Origin: Thamnaconus septentrionalis
Lineage: Eukaryota > Chordata > Actinopteri > Tetraodontiformes > Monacanthidae
DNA length: 64,000 bases
Assembly: GCA_009823395.1 (NCBI GenBank)
Contig: CM020514.1
Coordinates: forward strand, 1,046,966 to 1,110,965
Direction: 5' to 3'
The translations under genes and the position numbers were made by a program. The stretch's first letter is position 1; each line of letters starts with the position of its first letter. Under the pieces are notes generated by a model, which searched no databases, was not told the DNA's origin, and saw only the letters and a program-made list of their open reading frames with translations. Shown in pieces: positions 55,110 to 64,000 of this stretch.

Positions 55110-55626
55110 TTATTTTTCTTGCCTATTTTTTTTTCTGCCTATTTTTTCTGCAATGTTTGTTTTCTGTCAACTGTTTTTTGTGAGCATATGTTTGCTCACT
55201 CCAGTGTAGATACATTTGCTTGTTTGGTCAAAAATAAAAAAAAAAATATGTTTCAACAGCATGCGTGTGGATCTACAAATATTTCTGTGCATGTGAACAA
55301 TCTAAGAGTTTTCTACAATTACTATCATATCATGGCAAAGCATGCCAAAGATGAGAGTGCTTTTCATTCTGCCCAACAGTGTGTAGCTGGTTAGACAAAA
55401 ATCTGGTAATATGAATGAAGTGTGTGCCATGTGGTGCAAAAGTTTAACTTTGATAATCTTATATGTAGTTTTGGTTGCAGTGCTTCATTTAGCAGGATAT
55501 CTGAGGTGTTTTGCAGTTTGGGTGTGTGGTTTTGTGAATTGTGTTAAGTATTTTGGTAAAACGAGGCTAGTTTGCAAAATTGTGTTTCAGCATTTGGAAA
55601 AAACTGTAAGTGAGGAGGGAGAGTAA
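55110..55626. other. No recognised gene
   Basis: T-rich sequence downstream of the DD35E frame with an AATAAA near 55231. Confidence 0.4.
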
Positions 55627-55790
55627 GGGTGAATTCCAATTCCTCCCTTAACCCTCAATCTCAACCCTCAATCTCAAAAATGTGCGCTCCCGCGAAGTGC
55701 AAGTGCTGTCCCGATTCTCAGAACGTCAAGTTGAGAGACAAGTAAGGGCTGTATCGGCCTCAATATTGAGATTCTCCGGCAGCCTTCCTA
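55627..55790 (+). mobile_element. Harbinger MITE end, related to 23825-24522
   Basis: Starts GGGTGAATTCCAATTCCTCC directly after TAA and is nearly identical for about 155 bp to the reverse complement of the right end of the other copy, including the small Cys-rich frame. The other end is missing. Confidence 0.75.
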
Positions 55791-55924
55791 AGCAGATCTA
55801 CAAGCTCACAGGCCTAGGGAGAGCGACGCGTTGTGAGCTTGTAGGTCTGCTATTCTCTTGCCTCACACCGTGTCATGTCACAGGCTTTGTGTGACAATAA
55901 ATGAATGATGTGTAATTTAAAACA

Positions 55925-56025
55925 AAATGATTTTATAAAATATATATATATATATCCCCCGATCTTTTGAAAATGACGTGATCGGCCCCGATTCCCGATC
56001 ATGTGATCGGATCGGGACTTCTCTA
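55925..56025. mobile_element. TA repeat and hAT terminal fragment
   Basis: A short TATATA run is followed by cccgatcttttgaaaatgac and tgatcggatcgggacttctc; the reverse complement GAGAAGTCCCGATCCGATC is a frequent fish hAT terminus. Confidence 0.45.
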
Positions 56026-56069
56026 GTGACAAGTACAAGAAAGTCACCTTTGAGTCTATGGGAGTTCTA

Positions 56070-57201
56070 TTAAGTTTCAGAGATATTTTCGGTTTTACCG
56101 GCTTCCACCACCACAAGCACAGTCCCCCGCTGGAAGCATAGGATATGTGACAGGAAGTCGCTTGGAAGGCCATGTCTTTTATTGCAGCGCCACTTGTGGC
56201 AGGGCTGATCACTGCACATGGAACTGCGTAATGGTTGCAGGTGTTGTGAGGACTGAGTTACAATGCTCTCAAACGTTTTCTTCAGCTCACTTTCCATAAT
56301 AGGGTAACATTTATCTAGCTCCGTTGCAAAAGTTTTCCTGTTGGAGTACGGCTGGTCGCTACCGGCTATCGGTATTTTGCCGAGTATCTTTCGAAAAGAC
56401 AGCGATTCGACAGTTGAAAGAGGTAACATTTCCTCTACTATGTACGAGGCAACAAGCTTATCCATCTCGGATTTTGATGTTGGTACTATTTACCTTTTGT
56501 TGGTATGAACGTTTGAGCTGCTTGCATGGCTGTTCGTTCATGTCACTCCGTTGCTTTGCAACAAGCTTCATGTGTCCGTGCTGTCACTCCAAATGCTATT
56601 TCAAGTTTGTAGTGGTGTTCTATGGAGGACTGAAAGTGCCAAAATTTAAATAAATAAATAAATACGTCATTAAATAATTATTTAAATGTGTCATTAACTA
56701 ATTAAAATTTGAATTAAATACAGAAATGTGTCAATTAAATGTGTCATTAATTCATTAAAATACAAATTCATTTTTATGTAAAAATATATATATAATTATT
56801 TCACTATTTATTGTATCTGTCAAATCCGCCCATCAAAATCGGTGGGCGGGGCTAACTCAAATGTAGTCTAATCCACTGCTTTGGTCTGAAGTCTTTCTAA
56901 AGCATGGCGGCTTTCTTGGTGGAGGATCTCCATGGACGTTGGAGGGAGTTGGTGAGAGATATTTTAGAACTTGCAGACTATGTGGAATCTGGACCTGCTG
57001 ACTCGGAGCATTTAGAGTGTAAAGTTATTTCTGCATTCTCCGACCAGTTATCCGGAATCGATTTGCCTTGACTTGATGTGCAGCGTAACCAATCGGGTTT
57101 TAGGGATCCGCTCACCGACTTTAATGGGCGAGTTTGACAGACAAATAAATTCACGAAGCACTGCAACACAGGACCATGAAATAATTAATTAAATAGTGAA
57201 A

Positions 57202-57290
<89 letters not shown>

Positions 57291-57560
57291 AGAAAATGAA
57301 TTGGTATTTTAATGAATTAATTACACATTTTTGTATTTAATTCAAATTTTAATTAATTAATGACACATTTAAAAATTATTTCATGATGTATTTATTTATT
57401 TAATTTTGGCACTTCTGGTCCTCCATAGTGTTATAAGCGGTGGAGAGCAGCTTCCCCCCACCGGCAAAGTGTGCACTCCACTGTCAGGTTGTTTTCCTTT
57501 CGTTGCATATTTTCAAAATAATGATTGAATCTCCACCCGTCGAAAGTGGATTTTTTTTTT
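56070..57560 (-). pseudogene. hAT transposase N-terminus (BED finger), split by a MITE
   Basis: 57560-57433 reads HYFENMQRKENNL and VECTLC (first BED Cys pair), then is cut. On the far side of the MITE (56615-56070) the frame carries the rest of the finger and MDKLVASYIVEEMLPLSTVE, SLSFRKILGKIP and NRKTFATELDKCYPIMESEL, the usual post-BED region of ZBED/hAT transposases. Apart from the MITE, frame changes occur near 56580 and 56210. Confidence 0.7.
56620..57428. mobile_element. MITE with about 190-bp inverted repeats, 809 bp, TGTT duplication
   Basis: Ends CTATGGAGGACTGAAAGTGCC and the inverted CTATGGAGGACCAGAAGTGCC. The inverted repeats continue through AT-rich aataaataaata, cgtcattaaataatta and tgtcattaa blocks for about 190 bp. 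The tetranucleotide tgtt flanks both sides (56616-56619, 57429-57432). It contains a long TA run (57207-57288). It interrupts the BED-finger exon of a hAT transposase. The superfamily was not resolved. Confidence 0.8.
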
Positions 57561-57900
57561 TTTTCAGCTAGGGACCTTCTTCAGAAAAAAGATTTTGCAG
57601 CAGCCTGTTCGGATCTTGTCGACGCTTCCATTTGTTTCCCATCTGTCCATGCGGGTGCCAGCTTCCGGGTGGCGACCATTCGGTCGGCAAATGATATCTC
57701 GTGCCAAACGCCAACCAATCACTGTTCTATTCACGTCCCCTCCCCCCTCTTCTGTTCCGTGTGATACGTGTATGGTGAAGCTGCTACTAGCAATGTAACG
57801 CAAGTAACGAGTTCGTAAAACTGTAACGTGATTACTATTTCTATAAGAGTAATTACACTACTCATTATTGAAAAAAGTAACCTTATTACAGTATTATTAT

Positions 57901-58365
57901 TTCTTTTAATGCTGCAACAGTTCTTAATGAACCTTTGGCTATAAATACAATTATACCCATATGTCTGATTTCCATCTCCAGTCCGATTGACAGGTGAAAA
58001 AAAAAAAGAAAAGGATAAATACCATTATGCTATAGTTGAACAGAGACACCCAAATAAGAACAAACAATTAGGCAACACACAACAACACAACATGCGCACA
58101 AACAGACAAAAGCTGAGGGATCGGGCCAAACTACCAATAAGTAAATAATTCACATTTGCACGGAAGTCACCTGTAAAAAATGGGTGACTCATGGCTTTTA
58201 GTAGAAATGAATAAAATTTTTATTAGTACCCAGCTGGGTTATTTTCCTTTTTTTGGATCAGCAAATTCCGCAAAACACTAAGTTATTTTTAAAGGCAAAA
58301 CTGTGATGTTACGTCGTAACACAACTTCACCACTGACATATCCTGTTGTGTTCATCCCATGCAAC
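57901..58365. other. No recognised gene
   Basis: AT-rich, stops in all frames. Confidence 0.45.
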
Positions 58366-58368
58366 AGA

Positions 58369-58403
<35 letters not shown>

Positions 58404-58413
58404 TGCGCGCGCG
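58369..58413. repeat. (GT)n/(GC)n microsatellite
   Basis: GT run with embedded gcgcgcg. Confidence 0.85.
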
Positions 58414-58439
58414 CCGCCCTGACAGGTGGAAGATTAACT

Positions 58440-58575
58440 TAGTTAGGAGCCGCGCCGCTCATGCACGCCAAATTAAATTAATGGAACAAATTTCTCGCCT
58501 AATTAAGATGAAAACACGTGTCAGTTGTAACCTTGCTGAGTGCTAATTATGGACAAATGATTTATCATCTGTTTC
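58440..58575. promoter_or_regulatory. Candidate conserved non-coding element with homeodomain sites
   Basis: aaattaaattaatggaac, cctaattaagatg and gctaattatgg are dense TAAT sites in balanced, non-repetitive sequence with an E-box-like cacgtg (58516). It abuts a CpG-rich block. Enhancer identity is an inference. Confidence 0.35.
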
Positions 58576-58589
58576 GGTGGAGAGCAGCG

Positions 58590-58800
58590 ATGGGCTCGCC
58601 TCTCTCTCTCCCGCTCGCCTCGCTCGCCCCGGCCGGCCGCCCACTGATTAACCGTGACAGCTCGCTGGGGCCGAGCAGCCGCTACGCCAGCGGCCAGCCA
58701 ATCAGCAGGCAGCGCGGCCCGCAAGACCCCTCCCTCCCGTTAACCCGCATCGAGTGTGCAGCTGAGCGTCGCCGGGCAGCCTCCGTCTTGTTTCTCTCTG
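58590..58800. promoter_or_regulatory. CpG-rich block with CCAAT box, possible promoter
   Basis: GC-rich with many CpGs (ctcgccccggccggccgccc, gccgagcagccgctacgcca) and a canonical agccaatcag at 58696-58705. No gene downstream could be recognised; a (GA)n tract follows at 58798-58842. Confidence 0.35.
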
Positions 58801-58871
58801 AGAGAGAGAGAGAGAGAAAGAGAGCGAGGGAGGGAGAGAGATGCTGTGAAACAAAGAAAATGCATCTACAG

Positions 58872-59458
58872 CAGGGGTCTCAAACTCGCGGCCCGCGGGC
58901 CAATTGCGGCCCGCGAGACGATATTTTGTGGCCCGCACCTTAATTTGAAAGTTTAATGTTAGTGCAGCCCGTGAGTTTTATAAGAATGGCACTTCACAGT
59001 GTTGTGTGCAGAGCTTAACAAACCTACCAATCACAGTGGGGTATATGGCTCTCAGGGCGGGACATCGACAGGACTTGATGCAAGCAGAGAAACATTTCTC
59101 AATGAGTGAAAGATACAGCAGCGTTGCCATGTAGAGTTTTCTTCCGTGCCTGGCTGGCTGCCTCGTTTCTACTGTATCAGGCAAACGCGGACGTTCGTCC
59201 CTGCGCGCTGCGTTCACACTTCCAAAAACAGTTGCTGCCCAGCGAGACATTATACGTAAATATGTCTCTCTCTGACAAAATAAATCAAAATGATGCGTAC
59301 GCGGTGAGATAAAATAAAAGTAAGGAACTCAATTGTAGCCTAATGTGGTCTGCAGTCATTTAGCGACACCCTTCTGTCGGCAATAACAGTCCCCGATAAC
59401 CTGGAGAGAACTTTGGGGATGGCATATATATATATATGTATATTATGGGGTATATATA

Positions 59459-59546
<88 letters not shown>

Positions 59547-60313
59547 CATTGCCTCACATGATGAATACGACATAGATTTCTATATATGTCATTTGTTTCA
59601 TTTTTATAGTTTCTATTTTTAAATTCTCAACAACGGCATGGTGTCATTTTTGCTTCTTTTTCCTGTAACAACACGCCGGACAACACTCTGGGAGCAGTCG
59701 CCTTTTTGCGCTCGCTGTCCCGGTACTTTCTACCATCTACATATGCCATGAGGTTCATTTCATCATGAAAGACATTAACATCAGATGCAAAAGCAAAGGA
59801 AACTGCTACTGGGCTATTATCCACCGACCACAGTGCTGCTGTTACTGGAAAAAGAAGCAAAAATGATGCACATTGCTGAAATGACGTTCTCCGTGCGTCG
59901 GCTAAATACGACAGTGACGCCAAGTGGAATTAAAATAAATTCCACAGCCCCAAACGTCTTTTTCAAAGCCTGCAGTGAAGAGAAAGGTTGGTGATGAGCA
60001 AAGGCAATTCCAGAGAAAGTGGGAGATGCAATATTTCTTTGTTGAGCACAGGGACACCCCGATGTGTCTTATTTGCACAGAGAAAGGAATACAATTTGAA
60101 ACGTCACAACTAGACATGCTGAGGAGGATGCAACATATCTGGGAGATGAGAGAGCCAAACAGGCTGCAAATCTTGTCTACTATTTTGTTTATTTATTATT
60201 ATTTTTTTAATTTATTTTTAACTAAGCTTTTCTTGTGGAATACCCCATGCGGCCCAGCCTCACCCAGTCTCTGCCTCCAGCGGCCCGCTGGTAAATTGAG
60301 TTTGAGACCCCTG
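58872..60313 (+). mobile_element. hAT element, internally deleted, 1442 bp, 8-bp target duplication
   Basis: Ends CAGGGGTCTCAAACTCGCGG and the inverted partner gagtttgagacccctg. The octamer atctacag flanks both sides (58864-58871 and 60314-60321), an exact hAT-length duplication. Inside, plus-strand 59975-60110 reads KRKVGDEQRQFQRKWEMQYF and CLICTEKGIQFE, the N-terminus of a GTF2IRD2-type hAT transposase; the rest is deleted. It also contains a TA microsatellite (59480-59541). Confidence 0.88.
59458..59541. repeat. (GT)n then (TA)n microsatellite inside the hAT
   Basis: GT run 59458-59479 followed by TA run to 59541. Confidence 0.9.
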
Positions 60314-60959
60314 ATCTACAGGCAATGGTGTTGGTGGTTACCCTCTTGTTCTCAAGCTCAGCCGCCAAACACTTGACCACTTGGTTGTGTCGCCAGGTGT
60401 AACTTCCTTGAGTTAAGCTGGTCTGGCAACCCACCAATATGTGTTTGAGGGTTGCTGGGGCTGCACACTTGAGACAGGCTGGGTCTTCTCCATACCACAG
60501 ATGTAGGTTGGACGGAGAGGGCAGGACATCATATGTCGCCTTGATGATGAAACTTAGCCTATTAGACTCCATGCTTTGTGGATACGATGCAAAGATGGCG
60601 GAGATAGTAAGTAACTCGAAGCAGAAGTTCAACTTTGTTGTCTGTCCACACCGTCTTTTTGTGTGCGTTCTTTGCCGTATTTGCAGTGCTATGTGAGCAA
60701 GCAGCGCCACATAAGGGCTGGCGTAAGTACTTTCCAGTGTTTCCGTGTTCATACGGATATTTTTGGAGATGGCTTCATGTAATCTCTTTTTTTTTTCCAA
60801 TGCTTTTCTTAACACGCTCGGTTTCAAAAAAAAAAAAAATTCCTCTCCTTGTAAACGTGGCCATAAAAATTGATAAAATGTATTTCCATGTTAATAGGTT
60901 TATTTTCTCTTAGTTTTCTTTTGTTCAGACAGTTAATAGTTTAAACAGGTTGTTATTTA

Positions 60960-61019
60960 TTCCAACGCCAAAAGGAGCCACTGCAGAGGCTCAGAAGAGC
61001 CGCGGGTTGCCGGCCCCTG
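60960..61019 (-). mobile_element. hAT terminal fragment
   Basis: The reverse complement reads CAGGGGCCGGCAACCCGCGG and continues CTCTTCTGAGCC, a common vertebrate hAT (Charlie-like) terminus. It interrupts the LINE between its connection and C-terminal parts. The other terminus was not found. Confidence 0.6.
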
Positions 61020-62139
61020 GGATCGAGTGACCTCATAGATGGAAATTGGCCACATGAGACGAGGTAACAGCCCAAACTGAAAGCACCACAGCCTCAGCTT
61101 CCCAGGGAGAGTACTGTTGTTGATGAGCTTGAGGCCACTGATGGTATCCAGCCTGAGTTGTTCCACCCGCTTCATGTCTTTGAGGTCTGCGCTCTACCAG
61201 CGGCTAAGGCTTTTTGCTAGGCTTCTCTAGAACTGTTGGTCTGGGCTCATTGTCGACGTGGAACCTCTCATTGGCGATCTTGCCTTTGACAATGGAGATG
61301 CTTCGGGATTTGATGGGTTTAAACTCCAGGCGCTTGGTACATGCACTTGTTGTTGCTATCGTCGTTATGTCGTCCGTCTACACCCTGATTGGAGGAAGAC
61401 TCAGCCCCCTCTTCAACCGTTCACCTCCAACCACCCATCGGGACGCTCGAATGATAAGCTCCATTGCCATGGTAAATGCCAGTGGAGATATGGTGCAGCC
61501 TGCCATTATACCCATCTCGAGGTGCTGCCAAAGGTGCATGGATCCATGTACTGGCCTGTGTTGTTATGCAGAACTGGAGGTGGCGGAAGTAAGCTTTGAC
61601 CAGCCTTGTGATGCCCCTGTGGGACTTGGAAGAAGCTGAATGCTGTCCACAAGATGTCATCAGGCACTGACCCAAAGGCATTGGCAAGATCTAGAAAAAA
61701 ACACATGCAGGTCTTTCTTCTCCTTCAAGGCTGTCTGTACCAGGTGCCCAATAGCATGAGTGTGTTCCAGGCATCCTGAGAATCCGCAAGAATACTGAGA
61801 GCCTCTGGGCCACAACAGTGACGAATATCTTTCCTTCTACATTCAGAAGGCTGATTTGGCGGAACTGCTCCATCGATGAGGAATTATTCTCCTTGGGAAT
61901 CAGGATCTCTCCTGCCCTTCGCCATGCCTTTGGTGTCATCCCTTTCTGCCATTCTGCTTTCATTAGCTTCATTAGGTATAGGTACCACTGCAGCCTATCT
62001 AGAGCCAATATGGCACGCCATTGGGCCCAGGGGCAGACGCTGTTTTTGCCCGCTTAACTGTGCTCACAACTTTGTTCCACGTTCGAGGCTTTGTTTCCAG
62101 CTGGTGCTCAGGTTGTTCGATTGACGGCCTGTTATTAAC

Positions 62140-62198
<59 letters not shown>
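62140..62198. repeat. (TAA)n microsatellite
   Basis: About 20 uninterrupted AAT units. Confidence 0.95.
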
Positions 62199-62200
<2 letters not shown>

Positions 62201-62464
62201 TATTTTAAATGAAACATTTAGGTGCGTGAACTCCATTTAAAAGAAGTTAAGCTGAAATCACATTGAACGCATTTTTGCCGCTGTCTGCCGCGAGGTACAG
62301 CACAGACAGGCGCAGAGTGTTGTGACGACATCTTGGCGCGTCCAATAGCAGAGCAGCCGGTTTTGAAAAAAAACGTGCCTAGATGCAGAGCAGGGCGCCA
62401 GTGTTTTAAATATGTGTTAAAACTTTTCTACATCGAACTGTGCATGACAATATATGAACATAAA

Positions 62465-62465
<1 letters not shown>

Positions 62466-62495
<30 letters not shown>
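62466..62495. repeat. (GTT)n microsatellite
   Basis: Ten GTT units. Confidence 0.9.
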
Positions 62496-62589
62496 TTATA
62501 TACATTATGGTCTGGACGTTATCGCGTTCATTCGCATTTTATTTCATACTCTCGACAACAGAACGTACTTTGCACAAGTTCCGGCAAAA

Positions 62590-62714
62590 TGGATGGCGAC
62601 GCACTGAGTAGCAATGGAAGGACGAGAGCGCTTTTCTGTGCAAACGGTGGCACAAGGAGTTTGCATTCCACCGGAGTTATTCAAGCCTCCGCTACCACCT
62701 GAATGCAAAACACG
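62590..62714 (+). pseudogene. BED-finger first exon of a hAT element
   Basis: Reading across a frame change from the ATG at 62590, the strand gives MDGDALSSNGRTRAL and, in the second frame, WHKEFAFHRSYSSLRYHLNA, ending KH just before a GTAAGC donor (AACAC/gtaagc, about 62712). The L-x-x-H-L-x-x-x-H end of a BED finger is clear; the Cys pair is represented only by a single C. No further exons are seen before the window ends. Confidence 0.45.
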
Positions 62715-63065
62715 TAAGCAGCTAGGACGAGCAACAGAGCTAACAATTCAATGTGAATACAGCTTTAGGAATCAGACTTTAGGGCCCAGGTCATTCCTCC
62801 CAAGGCCAGCAGGTGGTGCCAGAGGTCCAGTTTGTCCAGCAGCTGACGCTCTTCCACAGGGACTCCGTCTTTGTCCGGCTGAACTCGTCCTGGATGCAGC
62901 TGTAGATATATTCCAGCAGCAGCAACAGTCACCGCAGCAGCAGCAGTCACAGCTCTCATTAGCATCACAATCAGGCCTTCCGACGCTCAGGGACACGCCG
63001 GCCAATCTGTAATCATTGTTCCGCAGGCGTGCTCACTGGGGAAGCGCAGCCCGTTTGTCATTATC
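62715..63065. other. Open but unrecognised CAG-rich segment
   Basis: CAGCAG-rich at 62915-62945, open in several frames on both strands. None gives a recognisable protein; two frames on the minus strand are open because of low stop density in GC-rich sequence. Confidence 0.35.
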
Positions 63066-63071
63066 ATTCAG

Positions 63072-63114
<43 letters not shown>
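63072..63114. repeat. (CA)n microsatellite
   Basis: About 21 CA units. Confidence 0.95.
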
Positions 63115-63116
<2 letters not shown>

Positions 63117-63137
63117 CGTCGCTGCTTGCCATCAACA

Positions 63138-63300
63138 GGCCATTTGCATTTCCTGCTGTAGCAGCGGAGGATTCTGGGAGAGCAGAGTCGTCTTCCCGTC
63201 GACAGGGACTCCACTGCCATGACGTCACTGTGCTCCGCGTCAGCCTCGCCGCATGTTCGATCGCGGCGGAGGCCTTTAAATGTCAGCAGGGTGGAGGGGT
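63138..63300. promoter_or_regulatory. Promoter-like motif cluster (octamer, CRE, CpGs)
   Basis: ATTTGCAT (63143-63150) is the POU octamer; catgacgtcactg (63218-63230) holds a full cAMP-response element TGACGTCA; a CpG-rich patch and cctttaaatg follow. No exon was recognised next to it. Confidence 0.3.
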
Positions 63301-64000
63301 GTGACCCACCACAACACACGGTCTTCACGGCGTGTCGAACACGGCAAGAAAATGTCATGTCACGTGTCCCGTGTTGCCGGTGGGAGCGTTTACATGTGTT
63401 TACAAGTGTCGCAGAGTCGACGTCTACAGTATTCGCTTTCACAGCATCAATAACCTGCATTGTGGTGTTAGGCCAGCAGGGGACAGTCACACCAGAAATG
63501 TTTGCAAAAAAAAGACTGAAAATTACCAGGCACCGGCCGGGAAGAGCGTTAATTGTGGTCACAATATAGATATTATTTGCGCACAAAATGAATAATTTTT
63601 TTCGCATGAAATATCAATTTGTAGCCTCATAATAGCCTGGGGAAGTCTGCTAACGTCAGCTACCCACTGTAACAAAGTAATCAACAGGAGCCTCATTAAA
63701 TAACTGCCTCAATGTGGGACATATCGACAAGATATTGACAACATCATAATGATAATAAAGATACTTCATGGTTCATAGAAGTTTTCCATGTATTTCATGT
63801 CCACAAATTTATATTTTCTGGGGGGGAAAAAATTAGTGTTTCGTGGGATAAAATTCATATTTCATGGGGGAATATTTTGTATTTTGTATGCACTCTATAT
63901 TTATATTGGGGCCCAAGCGCAGCAGTCATAGTTGTTTGTTTTGGACCTTAAAAGCAAATGAGGCGATACCATGCATTAGTTTAGAAAGTCAAAGGTGTGC
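63301..64000. other. No recognised gene
   Basis: Mixed to AT-rich sequence with short frames only. Confidence 0.45.

Larger units (their letters stand above)
51465..57900 (-). mobile_element. hAT transposon remnant(s), heavily interrupted
   Basis: The left boundary gtgttggggctcgttactca and the right-side gtaacgcaagtaacgagttcg are like the GTGTTGGG...GTTAC ends of a fish hAT group. The transposase is read on the minus strand: BED finger and N-terminus at 57560-56070 and later domains at 53400-52140. Inserted or intervening DNA is a MITE (56620-57428), another hAT/Harbinger stub (55627-56025) and a DD35E transposase gene (53638-55109). It is possible that two related hATs rather than one are present. 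Confidence 0.55.
58845..62120 (-). mobile_element. Non-LTR retrotransposon (LINE) with R2-like RT arrangement, split by hATs
   Basis: On the minus strand, 62090-61430 holds the reverse transcriptase (KTASAPGPNGVPYWL, FRQISLLNVEGKI, VFLDLANAFGSVP) and 61200-61020 the thumb/connection (KRVEQLRLDTISGLKLINNS, KLRLWCFQFGLLPRL). 60590-60330 holds the C-terminal zinc-finger region (DPACLKCAAPATLKHILVGC, YTWRHNQVVKCLA) and the 3' end runs to about 58845. A 1442-bp hAT and a partial hAT interrupt it. The clade is uncertain. Many frame changes; dead. Confidence 0.75.

Noticed and set aside
59340..59622. Ile-Tyr and His-Thr repeat frames on both strands
   Set aside because: Microsatellite translation inside the hAT element.
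62613..63012. Poly-Gln protein and an Ala/Val-rich minus frame
   Set aside because: Both derive from a CAG-rich segment; frames are open on both strands with no domain or splice support.

Overview
The window is vertebrate, almost certainly teleost, nuclear DNA. The evidence is an intronless TRIM/RING-B-box-coiled-coil-PRY/SPRY gene of the fish-expanded type, a multi-exon Ig-superfamily receptor with clean GT-AG introns, a fish tRNA-derived SINE, Rex3 (RTE) LINE copies, Tc1, hAT, Harbinger, BEL/Pao, Gmr1-like and other Ty3/gypsy elements, and many CA/TA/CT microsatellites. Nothing looks prokaryotic. There are no rRNA or tRNA genes and no CRISPR array that I can support.

Layout. 1-600: possible piggyBac remnant with a long CT microsatellite. 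1.2-1.45 kb: BED-finger (hAT-type) fragment. 2.8-4.5 kb: Harbinger-like debris carrying two solo LTRs. 5.2-7.6 kb: intact TRIM gene; an orphan copy of its promoter lies at 8.28-8.43 kb. 11.3-11.45 kb: cluster of homeodomain core sites (candidate enhancer). 12.1-13.8 kb: Tc1 element with a frameshifted transposase. 14.1-17.4 kb: decayed BEL/Pao element. 17.7-18.7 kb: 5'-truncated Rex3. 20.7-24.8 kb: degenerate tandem DNA, a SINE, a 770-bp solo LTR, a 51-bp minisatellite and a Harbinger MITE inside another MITE. 25.9-27.5 kb: zinc-finger-like exon remnants, another solo LTR, a 57-bp minisatellite.

27.5-33 kb: the main non-TRIM gene locus. A complete 8-exon receptor gene is read on the minus strand (two Ig domains, one membrane segment, cytoplasmic tail ending in a TxYxxV motif; 338 residues by my splice model). 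A 5'-truncated, splice-damaged tandem copy follows.

33.2-51 kb: LTR-retrotransposon graveyard. It contains at least four fragments of a Ty3/gypsy lineage in which integrase follows protease and precedes reverse transcriptase (Gmr1-type order), a second gypsy with an in-frame RT-to-integrase deletion, another Rex3, and a Harbinger inserted in an LTR. 51.4-57.9 kb: a hAT transposase on the minus strand, broken up by a MITE and by a three-exon DD35E transposase gene. 58.4-58.8 kb: conserved-looking non-coding DNA and a CpG-rich stretch. 58.8-62.2 kb: LINE on the minus strand split by a hAT with an exact 8-bp target duplication. 62.5-64 kb: BED-finger exon, promoter-like motifs, otherwise nothing.

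The two host genes both look immune-related, but I see no operon-like or pathway link between them. The rest is nested transposon insertion whose relative order can be read from target-site duplications.
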